Below the pieces are notes generated by a model. The model did not search any database. It was not told where the DNA came from and saw only the letters and a program-made list of their open reading frames with translations. From contig CM057482.1 of NCBI GenBank assembly GCA_030035585.1, positions 8,357,001 through 8,421,000 of the forward strand: a stretch of DNA of 64,000 nt, written 5' to 3'. This document shows positions 54,984-64,000 of this stretch, piece by piece; positions within the stretch are counted from its first letter, which is position 1, and each line of letters opens with the position of its first letter. The position numbers and the translations under genes were made by a program. Origin of the DNA: Dugong dugon (taxonomy: Eukaryota > Chordata > Mammalia > Sirenia > Dugongidae).

Positions 54984-55754
54984 GCAAGTGGGGCCTTGTC
55001 AGAGCGGTTAGCTTGTCAGGGATGGAGGTTTTAATTTCTCACCGCTGGTGTGGACCCAGGGCCTGAACATTGGCTGGACATGTTTCTTGGCAGAGTTACC
55101 ACTGAAGATGCCATTGTAAACTGGCATTTACCGCTGTTAGCCATTATCTCTTAGACTTAGTTGTCACCTTCTAGTTCCAGATGACTTCCATTAAACTCCT
55201 TTAGGTCACATTCTTCCCACTGCTCCCGTACTGAGAAATGATCCATTTTCACAGTTTCAGGGCGGAGCCTTCTAGTCATCCGATTCTTGGTACCAGGTAA
55301 ATTGTGGACCAAAATAAGTGACCAGATCTTCTAGGTATCATCTTGTGAACTTAATAGCAATTATTTAGGCAGCAAATCTACTTTTGGGGGTCACCTCTAT
55401 TTATTACCTTTTTATGTTGCCCTGACAGGTTTTCACATCTTACATGAACGTATTCACCTTAACATGGTCCTCCGTAGAACAGAATAGGGGATTAAATAAG
55501 CTTCTGTCGTTGGAACTGATTAATTACCAAAAAGATCACATCACTACACTGTTTGATGTGATATTAGCATGACGTTCTAGCATGGATCAGTTTTCCCTCA
55601 CTGTAGCAGTCCATTTATGGAAACCAGCAGCCTCATACATGGGCAGAGGGAGAAGGTAGAAGGTGATCTGGATTCTTAATATGAGCCATGTACTACATAG
55701 CCAAAGAAAAATATGCAGAGCTTTGGACTATGTCCAATAAAAAAGTCTTTTGAT

Positions 55755-55900
55755 CTGTGTTTCTCAAGGAAAGGTTGTGGGGTCATCTGCACCAGAATTG
55801 TCTAGGGGTGCTTATTAGAAGGCAGAGTCCTGAGTCTTGCATCCAAGCAACCAAATCGTCATCTCTGATTGTGGAGTGTGAACATTTACACCTTAACCAG
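55755..55900 (+). mobile_element. MER5-type hAT remnant
   Basis: GTGTTTCTCAAGGAAAGGTT, GGTCATCTGCACCAGAATTG, GGTGCTTATTAGAAGGCAGA and CCAAATCGTCATCTCTGATT fit the MER5/MER20-like pattern. Strongly diverged. Confidence 0.5.
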
Positions 55901-56024
55901 TGATACACAGACACACACCAACATTAAACAATTGCTCTAAAATGGCGCCAACTTGGGACAAGACTGTCCACGGAGCGCAGGAAGACACTGTGGGAGCTTT
56001 ACAGTATATTTTTAAAAATATATG

Positions 56025-56235
56025 CCATATTTTTACACAAATAACACACACATTTTGCATTTGTTTGCTGGCCGTGCCCTCAGCAAGGCACCCTCATGGG
56101 CACCTCCATGCCAATCCTCTTCCACATGTTGGTATAAAAAAATTAGCATAGCCTGCTTACAAAAATACCTTGTAGGGGGAGGGTACAGCTGGCAAACAAA
56201 GACAGGAGGTGCATGTTATTTGTGTAAAAACATGG
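56025..56235. mobile_element. Palindromic non-autonomous DNA element, copy C
   Basis: 211 bp. CCATATTTTTACACAAATAA at the left pairs with TTATTTGTGTAAAAACATGG at the right with one mismatch in 20, and TTTGTTTGCTGGCCGTGCCC pairs with GGGTACAGCTGGCAAACAAA inside. It has the best preserved ends of the three copies. No TA flank remains visible. Confidence 0.7.
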
Positions 56236-56261
56236 AGTGAGTGGGTGTGTGTGTATGTATT

Positions 56262-56440
56262 CGTATAAGCATAAGAGTGAAGGCTCTGGAATCAGACTGC
56301 ATGCATTCAATTTCTGGCTCTGCCATTGACTAATTTTGTGACCTGGTCAAGTTATTTACCCTCTCTGTGCCTCAGTTTCCGCATATAGTAATACTGGCAC
56401 ATAGAAATCACTCAGTTAATATTTACTGCTGCTGTTGTTA
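56262..56440 (+). mobile_element. MIR
   Basis: GAAGGCTCTGGAATCAGACT, TCTGGCTCTGCCATTGACTA, TTACCCTCTCTGTGCCTCAG and a tail with CATAGAAATCACTCAGTTAA. Confidence 0.88.
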
Positions 56441-57075
56441 CAATTCCATAAAAAAGAAAGAAATTAAGATTTATCAGTATTCAATCTACTGATCAATAGT
56501 CATACGTGTACATAATTTAGTAACGTGTGGATTGGGGGGTACGATCAAAGCATTTGGCGACCTATGTTCTAAATGATCAAGAGAATGAAGTAGTTTTCTT
56601 AGAACAAATTGCTAAGAAAAAAAATTTTCATAATCTTAAGTATGAGAAAATAATTATCATCTAGAAATTTGTAAAGCGAGTACATATGATTGATACGGAC
56701 TTGTCCCGAGTCCTGGGCTCCTTCATACACTCACCACCTGTCTCCCAAGCCTGTATGTGCCAGGTGGGTGCCCTGTCTCCAGAGTCCAGATGCAACAAAT
56801 GAAGGATCCTCTTAGTCTGAGAGGCAAACGCATGTCAGATAAAAATAACTTCAAGGAGATTTTAAATCAAGTTACGAGACATACATGATTGATTATGTAG
56901 TTAAGTTAGGACTAAGGTCCTGACTGAGGATGACTTTGCTCTCTTGGGAAATACCTCCTACTACTAGATTTGAAGAATCTTTGGGTATAACCAGAATGGC
57001 ATTTCATATGCTGCAAAGTGTCAGGGACCCCTTTCCCAAGGAGACCGTATACAGTATTCTCAACTCCGTTTGCAG

Positions 57076-57204
57076 GCCCATGAAGCCTGCGGTCCTATGG
57101 AAATCGATTCAGCCCTGAACACTGTGCAGACACTTAAGAATGAACTGCAGGATGCCAAGATGGCTGCCACGGAGAGTCAGCTGAAGCCACTGCCAGGGGA
57201 AACG
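57076..57204 (+). CDS. TLN2: TLN2 exon 18 (R4-R5)
   Basis: Forty-three codons, residues 1040-1082, AHEACGPMEIDSALNTVQTL through LKPLPGET. It crosses from R4 into the five-helix bundle R5. MAATESQ differs from the MAAVESQ I recall in human. The acceptor is AACTCCGTTTGCAG and the donor ACG|GTAAGA. Phase 0. Confidence 0.98.
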
Positions 57205-57539
57205 GTAAGATTTTAGAGTCAGCTGGGGCAGGGGGTCTTGTACCTTTAATTAAGTTCATATTAAGGTATTTTTAGAAGTTGGGTTTGGTGTGCCTGAGTT
57301 TCCAGCGGTTTGAATGCGGAGTCCTAGGAGATCCACATTTCTTTAGAACGGCGTTGAGATAGAGCTCACCCTGAGGGCCCCTAGTGCTGGTTCTCTTTGT
57401 GTTTTCCTGGGGTTTGGCTGGGAATGAACAGGGGTCGGTTAATATTTATCCCGCTTCTTGATAAACAAGACAGATACTAGTGTTTGAGGCTAATCCTGCA
57501 GCCTTTTTCTGCAGAGGCTTCCCAGTGCAGCGGGAGGAG

Positions 57540-57670
57540 CTAGCAGTCCAGGCTTCTCCATCAGGCTTCAGCCTCAGCTAGCTGTGGGCGAGTCCCTTAC
57601 CTTCTCACGGCTTGTCTCCATATAGCTATATATTTTATCTGTAAAAGGGTCGGCAATGAAATTATCAGCT
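57540..57670 (+). mobile_element. MIR fragment
   Basis: CTAGCTGTGGGCGAGTCCCT then TTATCTGTAAAAGGGTCGGC follows the MIR core order. Confidence 0.55.
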
Positions 57671-57929
57671 CAGAAAATATTTCACAGTCGTGTTTTTAAA
57701 AACATTTACTTAATGCAAAGCACTGCGATTGGCAATGGCAAAGCACTTCAGTACAGCGTAAAGCCACCAATTTCAAGTGGAATTATGGCACAAGAGATCT
57801 AATTTGATCATAGTGTGATGGCTTCTGGTGCTTATGTCAGGGTTTTTTGGTTTTTAGGACTAAAATTTTACAAGTCCACCTCACCTCCATGTGCCTCCTT
57901 TCCCACGTCCGTGGCCATTGCTGATAAAA

Positions 57930-58165
57930 TGCCACCGCTTATTAAGCATCTATCGTTAAGCACTGCACTAAATACACACACCCAGTCCGGTTCATCCTGA
58001 CAGTAACCTTATGGGCAAGTTTTGTTCATCTCGTTTTATCGCTGAGAAAACAGGAGTGCAGAGGTTGTCACTGTTTTTCCCAGTGATATCTGCCGATTAC
58101 TGGCAGAACCAATGTTTGGATCCAGATCTACAGGACTCCAAACCCATGCTCTTGATCACCCATAA
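57930..58165 (-). mobile_element. MIR-like fragment, minus strand
   Basis: CTCGTTTTATCGCTGAGAAA, then TTTGGATCCAGATCTACAGG and CCATGCTCTTGATCACC, reverse MIR order. Confidence 0.6.
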
Positions 58166-58205
58166 CTATTCTGCTCTTTGAATGAGCTAGAGAGTTTTAG
58201 AATAT

Positions 58206-58382
58206 AAAAGGACTTCCACCCATTGCTGTGGAGTCATTCCGACTCGTAGTGACCCTGTAGAACAGAGTAGAACTGCCCCATAGGGTTTCCAAGGAGCGGC
58301 TGGCTGGTGGATTTGAACTGTCCACCTTTTGGTTAGCAGCCAAGTTCTTAGCCACTGCACCACCGAGGGCTACAAAAAGACT
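58206..58382 (-). mobile_element. AfroSINE
   Basis: The minus-strand element at about 58216-58371, flanked by AAAAGGACTT and AAAAAGACTT as a probable target-site duplication. It has a small internal duplication (GCGGCTGGCTGGTGG) in the body. Confidence 0.92.
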
Positions 58383-58469
58383 TCACTGGCGTCTGATTTA
58401 CCGTAGAACCATGCCTGGTACAAAGAAGTGCTCAGAAAATATTTGCTGAATAAGCAAGTTACTCCTGAT

Positions 58470-58580
58470 TGTAAAGATGAGGAAACTTAGGCTCAGAGAG
58501 GTTAAGTTGCTTAACTAAGGTCACCCAGCTAGTGACAGAGTCAGGACTGGCTCCTGGCCCAGCAGCTTTGCAGAGTGGTC
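58470..58580 (-). mobile_element. MIR, minus strand
   Basis: AAAGATGAGGAAACTTAGGC, TCAGAGAGGTTAAGTTGCTT and AAGGTCACCCAGCTAGTGAC are the reverse MIR core. Confidence 0.85.
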
Positions 58581-59224
58581 CAGGTGTCTTTTTGCCAACC
58601 CCAGAAAGCCCAAGACAGGCTGACCTAACATGAATTCCACCTTTGCATAAAGCAGCTGGTCAGTTAGAATGCAAGGAACAACCATGTCATTTTTTAAAAA
58701 CCTTCCCCCGCCCTAGAATGTGTGTAGTGCATTTTAACATATTGTTGGCTGTAATGAACCAGGTTCTCCTTTTCATCTGAAAGGTGCTACCTCTCTTGGG
58801 AAACCCGTCACGGGGACAAAAAATGCATACATTCTCCGATCCCTTCCTGCACCCTTGCTGTGTGCCTAGTTCTCATCCGCAATGTTGCCCTCATCTAGTA
58901 ATGAAATAATCATCCCTACCCTAGGCCTTTGCTGACTTTGTTCTCTGAATTATTTATTCAGTTTACAAAGCAAGATGACATGCTGTTCATGGGAAATCAG
59001 CACTTTGCCCATTTTCCTAATCTCATTTACCACTACAAGCCTCAATTTCTATTGCATTTCCTTTCAGTTGGAACTCCTCAAAGTATAATGATCAAATTGA
59101 ACAATGTTAATGGTCCCACATGCTGGGAAGGTGGTGCAGCTGGATGTCTGCCCACTTCCTGCCAAGGCATAATTAATTCCTGCTGAGGATTTGTTGCAGA
59201 CTTTCTAAATTAGCTTCCAACGGC

Positions 59225-59380
59225 ATGATCCTAATAGCTACCATTTGTTGAGTACCTGGATTAATTCTCTGAAAACCTACTGAGTTAGGTATTATAAGTG
59301 CTTCGGAAGCCAAGGCTTGGAGAGTTTCAGTAACTTACCCATCTCACCCAGCTAGTAATTAGGAGGGGAGAAAGGGGTTG
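59225..59380 (-). mobile_element. MIR-like fragment, minus strand
   Basis: AGCTACCATTTGTTGAGTAC, then TTTCAGTAACTTACCCATCT and CACCCAGCTAGTAATTAGGA. Confidence 0.65.
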
Positions 59381-59585
59381 GCCCCAGAAATAACGGAGGT
59401 TTGTCATTCTAAAGCTTGGGCTCTTTCCTCTGTATCACCTTGCTGCTTCTTAGTGCCATCCACGTATCGTGTGGGGAAACAGCTAAGGCCCCAAATTCGA
59501 TCCGCGTTGTTTTTCTGATATATGCTAAGACCTCAGTGGATGTTCCTTTTCTTCTAAGCTCTCTTCCCCTTGAATATTCTTACAG

Positions 59586-59688
59586 CTGGAGAAATGTGCT
59601 CAGGACCTGGGAAGTACGTCTAAAGCGGTGGGCTCCTCCATGGCACAGCTGCTCACCTGTGCTGCTCAAGGCAATGAGCACTACACAG
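59586..59688 (+). CDS. TLN2: TLN2 exon 19 (rod bundle R5), last in window
   Basis: Thirty-four codons plus one base, residues 1083-1116, LEKCAQDLGSTSKAVGSSMA through GNEHYT with the first base of Gly1117. It is a helix of R5. AQLLTCAAQGNEHYTG is the talin-2 form (talin-1 AQLLGEVAQGNENYAG). The acceptor is CCTTGAATATTCTTACAG and the donor CAG|GTGAGG. The next exon, expected to start in VAARETAQAL, is not in the window. Confidence 0.98.
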
Positions 59689-59769
59689 GTGAGGCTCCCG
59701 CTGCCCTTCAGGCTGCCTTGTGGTCAGGTGCAGACCATGGAGGGGGCGGCAGGGGGGGAGTGGCGATTT

Positions 59770-59835
59770 CATTTTTTTTTTTATAATAAACGTGAGGGGT
59801 TTTTTTTGTTGTTGTTTTTTTTTTTTTTTTTTTAA
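59770..59835. repeat. T-rich runs
   Basis: T11 at 59771-59781, then TTTTTTTTGTTGTTG and T-rich sequence to 59834. Low complexity 82 bp after the exon 19 donor. Confidence 0.9.
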
Positions 59836-60383
59836 GTTTTTAGCATTCAACATATTTTCCAAGCATTTTGTTCTGGGCTGGATACTAAGCATACAAAGAC
59901 TCAAAAAATATTCCTCCAAACTATTTATGGGTCACTTGTATTAGAGTATAAACAGTAGTATGGCCTCCGGGGACAATCTGTGACCCTGAAATCCTGTGAA
60001 ATTGAATAAAAAAGCTCAAAGAGAACAGGAGAGGTGGTGACAGCAAGTCAGATGCCCACGAAATTCTCGAAGATGGAAAGAGACAGACGCGTGGTGACTG
60101 CTAAAGCCAAAGAAGGAAAGACACGAGGTTCCCCAGGGGTGGGTGAGCCAACAAGAAGCAAACGATTTGTGCTGCAGAACCCTGGCAGGGTTCTGGTATT
60201 GGAGGCGCCAAGTACCCAGAAGGCAGGCGTCCTTCAACCAGAGTCTGTATAAGAACAGACTGTGTTAGTGACTCTAGCAAAGCAGAAATTTACATAAGAA
60301 AGGCACTGTTAACCGCAGTGGGAAGTAGGCATAGTAGGAAGTGTATACACATCTAAAATTGAAAAATCAAGATGTTTCTGTAT

Positions 60384-60567
60384 AAGCACAATACTCCAAA
60401 ACCCGTTGCCATTGAGTTGATTCCGACTCATAGCAACCCTATAGGACCCAGTAGAACTGCCCTACAGGGTTTCCAAGGAGCGCCTGGTGGATTCAAACTG
60501 CCGATCTTTTGGTTAGCAGCCGTAGCTCTTAACCACTACACCACCAGGGTTTCCAAGCACGTTACTC
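60384..60567 (-). mobile_element. AfroSINE with target-site duplication
   Basis: AAGCACAATACTC (60384-60396) and AAGCACGTTACTC (60555-60567) agree at 11 of 13 bases and flank 60397-60554. Short subfamily, minus strand. Confidence 0.93.
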
Positions 60568-60668
60568 AGAAATATGAAGTATCGGAAGAAAGCTCGAAGG
60601 ACTGAGAGATGCCAGGAATAGGGGACGCAGGTGGGGAAGAGTGGGTTAAGGGTTGTTGCTTTTGGTAC

Positions 60669-60861
60669 ATTGTTGTTGTTAGTTGCTGTCAAGTAGATGC
60701 TGACTCATGGCGACCCCAGGCGTGCAGAGTAGACTTACTCTGTAGGGTTTTCAGAAGCAGATTGCCAGGCCTGTCTACCGAGGTGCTTTGGGGTGGATTC
60801 AAACTGCCCACCTTTCGGCTAGTAGTCAAGTGCTTAACCATTCACACCACCCAGTGACTCC
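60669..60861 (-). mobile_element. AfroSINE (third subfamily)
   Basis: (GTT)n AGTTGCTGTCAAGTAGATGC tail, CATGGCGACCCCAGGCGTGC, GGTTTTCAGAAGCAGATTGC body, and TTCACACCACCCAGTGACTC head. Same type as 42016 and 51707. Confidence 0.92.
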
Positions 60862-61379
60862 TTGTTATGGTCTAGTGCCTGCAATAATAGGAATGTACAA
60901 CTCCACTGTAATGGGAGGGTAAGGGAAAGTGTTAGGACAGAATTGACACCTGCTCAGGGCTTTGAGGATTGTTTAGGACTCCTTTAACATTCTAGGGGAA
61001 GACAACGTATGTGTAAATGCTTACAAAGCGTAGGGAACATGAGAGATTGAAGTTTCTAACATTTCCGCATATTCATGAAATCTTGCCAGATATTACGTAG
61101 ATTATGAAATGCGTCTTTAGTGGAGGGAAGACTGGTTTACTGGTTGCATCATCCGATAACTGGTAACATCCAGGATCACAGGAGGTCTAGTTAGTGTTTG
61201 GGGAAAAAAATGTCCTAGAAGGAGCAGGTTCATTTGTGGGGCATTGAAAAGGTGGTTGTGGAAGTGGGCAGAGCACGTATGAAGTCGCAGAGGTGAGAGG
61301 AAGAAGGCTGCCTGAAGGAACTGAGAAAAGTTCGAGTAAAAGGCAAGAAGCCGAGGAGCGAGAAGAAAAGGCCAGGTCA

Positions 61380-62140
61380 GATCCTAACAGGCCTCATAGG
61401 CCAATTGAAATAATTTGGAATTTAACCTGAGGACATCTGAAACTATTGAAGAGTTTTCCACTATGGATACAGTTCAGATGGCGTTTTGTGTAGATTGTTC
61501 TACCTCCGCGTTCAGAATGAACTGGAGGGAAACAAAGATGAAGGCATGGAGACCAGCAGGGAAGCCATCGTATTAATCCAAATAAGGGATGGTAGCGGCC
61601 TGCAGAGGAGAGAAGGGGATGGATTAACGAAATAGAGACTTGATAGTTCTTGGTGGCTGGTGAGAAAATGGCAGGGATGGGGGTAAGGAAGGTACCAGGG
61701 ACTCTTAAGTGTCTGGCCTGATAACTGAATGAAGAGTTGCGTGAGTCACCAAGATGGGGAGCACAGGGCCATTGGCAGGTATGTGCCAGGGTGGAGTTCA
61801 GAGATGCCAAGTTCAGCTTTCCATGTATTCAGTTTGATGTGACTTCAGGATATTCAAGTACAGCAGCCCATTAGGCAGCTAGACATCTGGCTCTGGAACT
61901 CAGGAGAAAAGGCTGGGCTGGTGATATAGATTGGGAAATTATTAGTTAAATGATAATGATTGAAACCATGGAGGTAAGTAAGTTTGCCTAGGAAGAGTGA
62001 CAGAGGGAAAAAATGTTTATCAGATATAACCAAGGAACCCAACTATTTAAGGAGAAGGCTGAGCAATAGAAACCTCTGGAAGAAATGAGAACATCCAGCA
62101 TGGAGAGAGCAAGATCACCAGGAGAGTGGACTGTCTCCAG
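61380..62140. repeat. Old interspersed-repeat-like GA-rich stretch, unassigned
   Basis: Phrases such as CCTCATAGGCCAATTGAAAT, GGAATTTAACCTGAGGACAT, CGTATTAATCCAAATAAGGG, CCCATTAGGCAGCTAGACAT and GGTGATATAGATTGGGAAAT resemble wording I know from a common mammalian repeat, but I cannot name the family. It is non-coding. Confidence 0.35.
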
Positions 62141-62835
62141 AGCCAGAGACTGTTACCTTAGAGGCAGTTGCTGCCCAGAAAGTCATGTGAGGTGGGGGCT
62201 TAAGAAGCATCTGTTGGTTTTAGGAATAAGGAGGTCACTGCTCTCCTTGGTGAGGCAATTTCAGGAAAGCTGAAGAATGAGTGGGAAGCAAGGAAAGAGA
62301 AAGCAAACATAGACAACTTCCCCCTGGGTCTCAATTCCCTTGTCCACAAACTGAGATGTGCAGGGTATCCAGAAGTTACCCATTAGCTGCCTCTGGGCTG
62401 CGCTCTGTTGGAGATCATCTTTTTGTCTGGCCAGTGCAGTATTCAAAATATATTTCTACATAGCCGAGTACAGTTACAGAGACAGAAGCCTTTTCAGATA
62501 CTCTGAGACAGATTAAAAATCTATGCCATACCTGGTTTTTATTTTGTGAGCTTGCTATGTGGCCCAATGCTGTTTTGACATACAATCTACATGAATTCTG
62601 GTAAAGAACACCAGTTACAGGGAATTCTACTGTATTTCATATCACTCATGTTTCTTCTTAAGACTCTGTTACTGAATATAAGAGGCAGATGGCAAGAAGA
62701 CTGTGAAAGGAATCTGTTATCTTCAAAGGACTGTGGTTATTGAAGCCAAAGTCTGCTTTAGTGTTTCCCCACAGGCAGCTCTGGGCATTGCCTTGCACAC
62801 TTCACTACAGGAGTGCTTTCATTGGAAGGGTGGTG

Positions 62836-63045
62836 TTTGCTGGGAAAGGAGTCCTGCTGGCACAGTGGTTAAAGCACTCAGCTGCAAACCAAGAGGTCAG
62901 CGGTTTGAACTCCTGGAAGAAAGACGTGGCAGTCTGCTTATATAAAGATTACAGCCTTGGAAACCCTATGGGGAGGTTCTACTCTGTCCTGTAGGGTCGC
63001 TAGGAGTGAGAATCGACTCAGTGGCAAAGGTTTGGTTTGCTAGGA
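62836..63045 (+). mobile_element. AfroSINE with target-site duplication
   Basis: TTTGCTGGGA (62836-62845) and TTTGCTAGGA (63036-63045) differ at one base and flank 62846-63035. Long-body subfamily with a complete GGTCGCTAGGAGTGAGAATC tail and a GGTTTGG end. Confidence 0.93.
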
Positions 63046-63524
63046 GACTTGACCTGGCAGTGGTTACCACTGAGGGCGTTGTTGTGAATTCAGCCATTTT
63101 CAGCCTTGGCTGGTCACTGGGCTCTCTGTTGGCCCCTAGTGGCCTTGTTTCATCCTTTTAATGGTGTAGGTTCTTCTTTTCGGACACCTGATCACTCCAG
63201 AGGGGATCCTTGAAGTGCCTTGAGATTTCACAGTGAGTCTTCAACAGGAAACACATGCACGACCTTAGGCATTTGGAATGTAGCTCATCTGGTTTCTGTC
63301 CTTTTTTAATTGTCAGAGTCTGTAAAAGATTTTTCACTAAATGATTTTTGCATAAACATCTCTATTCTAATTACAAGTAATTAATGTTTTATTCTCCCAA
63401 ATTCGGATACAACTCAAATTGAAATGGATTCAAGGTTCTCTAAGTGGAAAGGCAAGAGGAAAGATCTAGAAATCACAGCCCGGAATCTTCAGTGGTCACA
63501 GCCGGGATCTTAGCTTCTCCTAAA

Positions 63525-63600
63525 ACTTGTGGGAAACTGAGACTCAGAGAGAGACAGTAGTCCAGGCTCATCATCTGCAGAGTCAGAGCCTGGGTGATGT
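63525..63600 (-). mobile_element. MIR trace, minus strand
   Basis: GGGAAACTGAGACTCAGAGA followed by CAGAGTCAGAGCCTGGGTGA. Short. Confidence 0.45.
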
Positions 63601-63757
63601 CTTCGCCACATCTGGTGCTCGTATGAGTAACAAATCTTCCAACTCTGTGCAAAAGCTGAAACATAAAATGGAATGACTGTTCTGCTCCCCCTGCACCTCT
63701 CCTTCACCTTAACTTTATTTACTTTTGGGTTTTCTCTTCTGGATTTCTCCTGTCATA

Positions 63758-63786
63758 AACACACACACACTCTCTCTCTCTCTCTT
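63758..63786. repeat. (CA)n(CT)n simple repeat
   Basis: ACACACACACAC followed directly by TCTCTCTCTCTCTCT. Confidence 0.95.
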
Positions 63787-64000
63787 TAAAATCTTTTCTC
63801 TCTGTAAGCTGCCCTCGGAAGTGCCATGTGTTAAATGATAGATTGGCAGCTTTGTAATTTGCCTTGATTAGACTGTAATGTCCCAGCTGTGTGGCTTGCT
63901 GAGTATTTACGGATTAGCAGGTCTGTGGCACTGCCAACCTGTCTTGTCTTATGGATCTGGGGCCTCTCTCAGTCTTCATTGTATTACGGAGCCTCACCTT

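Larger units (their letters stand above)
54984..57075 (+). other. TLN2: TLN2 GC-AG intron, 2092 bp
   Basis: Begins GCAAGTGGGG and ends TCCGTTTGCAG. It contains a MER5-like piece, the third palindromic element and a MIR. 54990-55750 and 56450-57060 hold nothing recognised. Confidence 0.92.
57205..59585 (+). other. TLN2: TLN2 intron, 2381 bp
   Basis: Several MIR copies and one AfroSINE. 58590-59220 shows nothing recognised. Confidence 0.9.
10820..59688 (+). other. TLN2: TLN2 (talin-2) gene, internal part, 19 exons
   Basis: Talin-2 is a large cytoskeletal adaptor that binds and activates integrin beta tails through its FERM head and links them to actin and vinculin through a rod of helical bundles. 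Nineteen + strand exons (given separately) splice in frame without a stop. The translation follows vertebrate talins along its whole length. It is talin-2 rather than talin-1 by isoform-specific residues such as GITKDSVMRV, EVLQEWPLTTVKRW, STILQQQFNRTGK and DMASRVWVQNKVDE, where talin-1 reads GITKECVMRV, EVIQEWNLTNIKRW, STVLQQQYNRVGK and DAASKAWRKNKMDE. Coding length is 2570 bp spread over 49 kb, so introns dominate. The first and last coding exons and the promoter lie outside the window. Residue numbers below use talin-1 numbering; talin-2 numbers are about three higher. The assignment rests on remembered talin sequences, not a database search. Confidence 0.98.
59689..64000 (+). other. TLN2: TLN2 intron (continues past window)
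   Basis: At least 4.3 kb. It contains T-runs, three AfroSINEs, an old GA-rich repeat-like stretch (61380-62140) and a MIR trace. No further talin exon recognised. 62150-62830 and 63050-63500 hold nothing assignable. Confidence 0.88.

Noticed and set aside
59689-64000. Search for the next R5 exon (expected VAARETAQAL)
   Set aside because: No matching codons with an acceptor site were found; the exon lies beyond the window.
1-64000. mir-190a, known to sit in an intron of TLN2
   Set aside because: The mature sequence (TGATATGTTTGATATATT) was not seen. In human it lies much nearer the 3' end of the gene.
1-64000. Bacterial-type features (CRISPR, operons, ribosome binding sites, terminators)
   Set aside because: The window is mammalian intron-exon DNA; such features do not apply.

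Overview
This is a 64 kb piece of a mammalian genome, almost certainly from an afrotherian and most likely an elephant or a close relative. The evidence is about 22 copies of a tRNA-headed SINE with the wording typical of AfroSINEs (GCACAGTGGTTAAG head, GGTTCGAATCCACC B-box region, GTCGCTATGAGTCGGAAT tail). There are also RTE LINE fragments carrying that same tail and several LINE-1 copies with a shared 3' untranslated region. This mix of repeats is not seen in primates, rodents or laurasiatherians.

The only protein-coding gene found is TLN2 (talin-2), on the + strand. Nineteen consecutive internal exons lie between 10820 and 59688. They total 2570 bp and join in one frame into 856 complete codons, equivalent to residues 261-1116 in talin-1 numbering (talin-2 is about +3). 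They encode the end of FERM subdomain F2, the whole integrin-binding F3 (PTB-like) subdomain, the head-rod linker with its calpain site, rod bundles R1-R4 and the start of R5. Neither the start nor the end of the gene is in the window: the first 10.8 kb and the last 4.3 kb are intron. All exon ends carry GT-AG signals except one GC-AG intron (54984-57075).

The introns hold most of the sequence and are filled with repeats. 1-10.8 kb: MaLR-type LTR end, old L1 pieces, a young L1 tail with exact target-site duplication, MER5A split by a SINE, a 1.5 kb antisense L1. 12.2-19.7 kb: solo LTR, first copy of a palindromic 215 bp element, old L1 split by an RTE fragment, hAT-like hairpin elements, two abutting SINEs. 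21-23 kb: SINE, palindromic element and two L1 tails in a row. 23.3-30.8 kb: an RTE fragment and a 4.8 kb 5'-truncated L1 with nearly all of ORF2, flanked by a 15 bp target-site duplication. 31-48 kb: MER5-type elements, an LTR, further SINEs, a long TG repeat. 49-64 kb: a hAT-like perfect-stem hairpin, more SINEs, a third palindromic element and MIRs.

No tRNA, rRNA, miRNA, CRISPR or bacterial-type feature was recognised. The most noteworthy items are two families of hairpin-forming non-autonomous DNA elements that I cannot name, the GC-AG intron in TLN2, and the tail shared by the RTE fragments and the SINEs. I saw no sign of a new multi-gene biological system.
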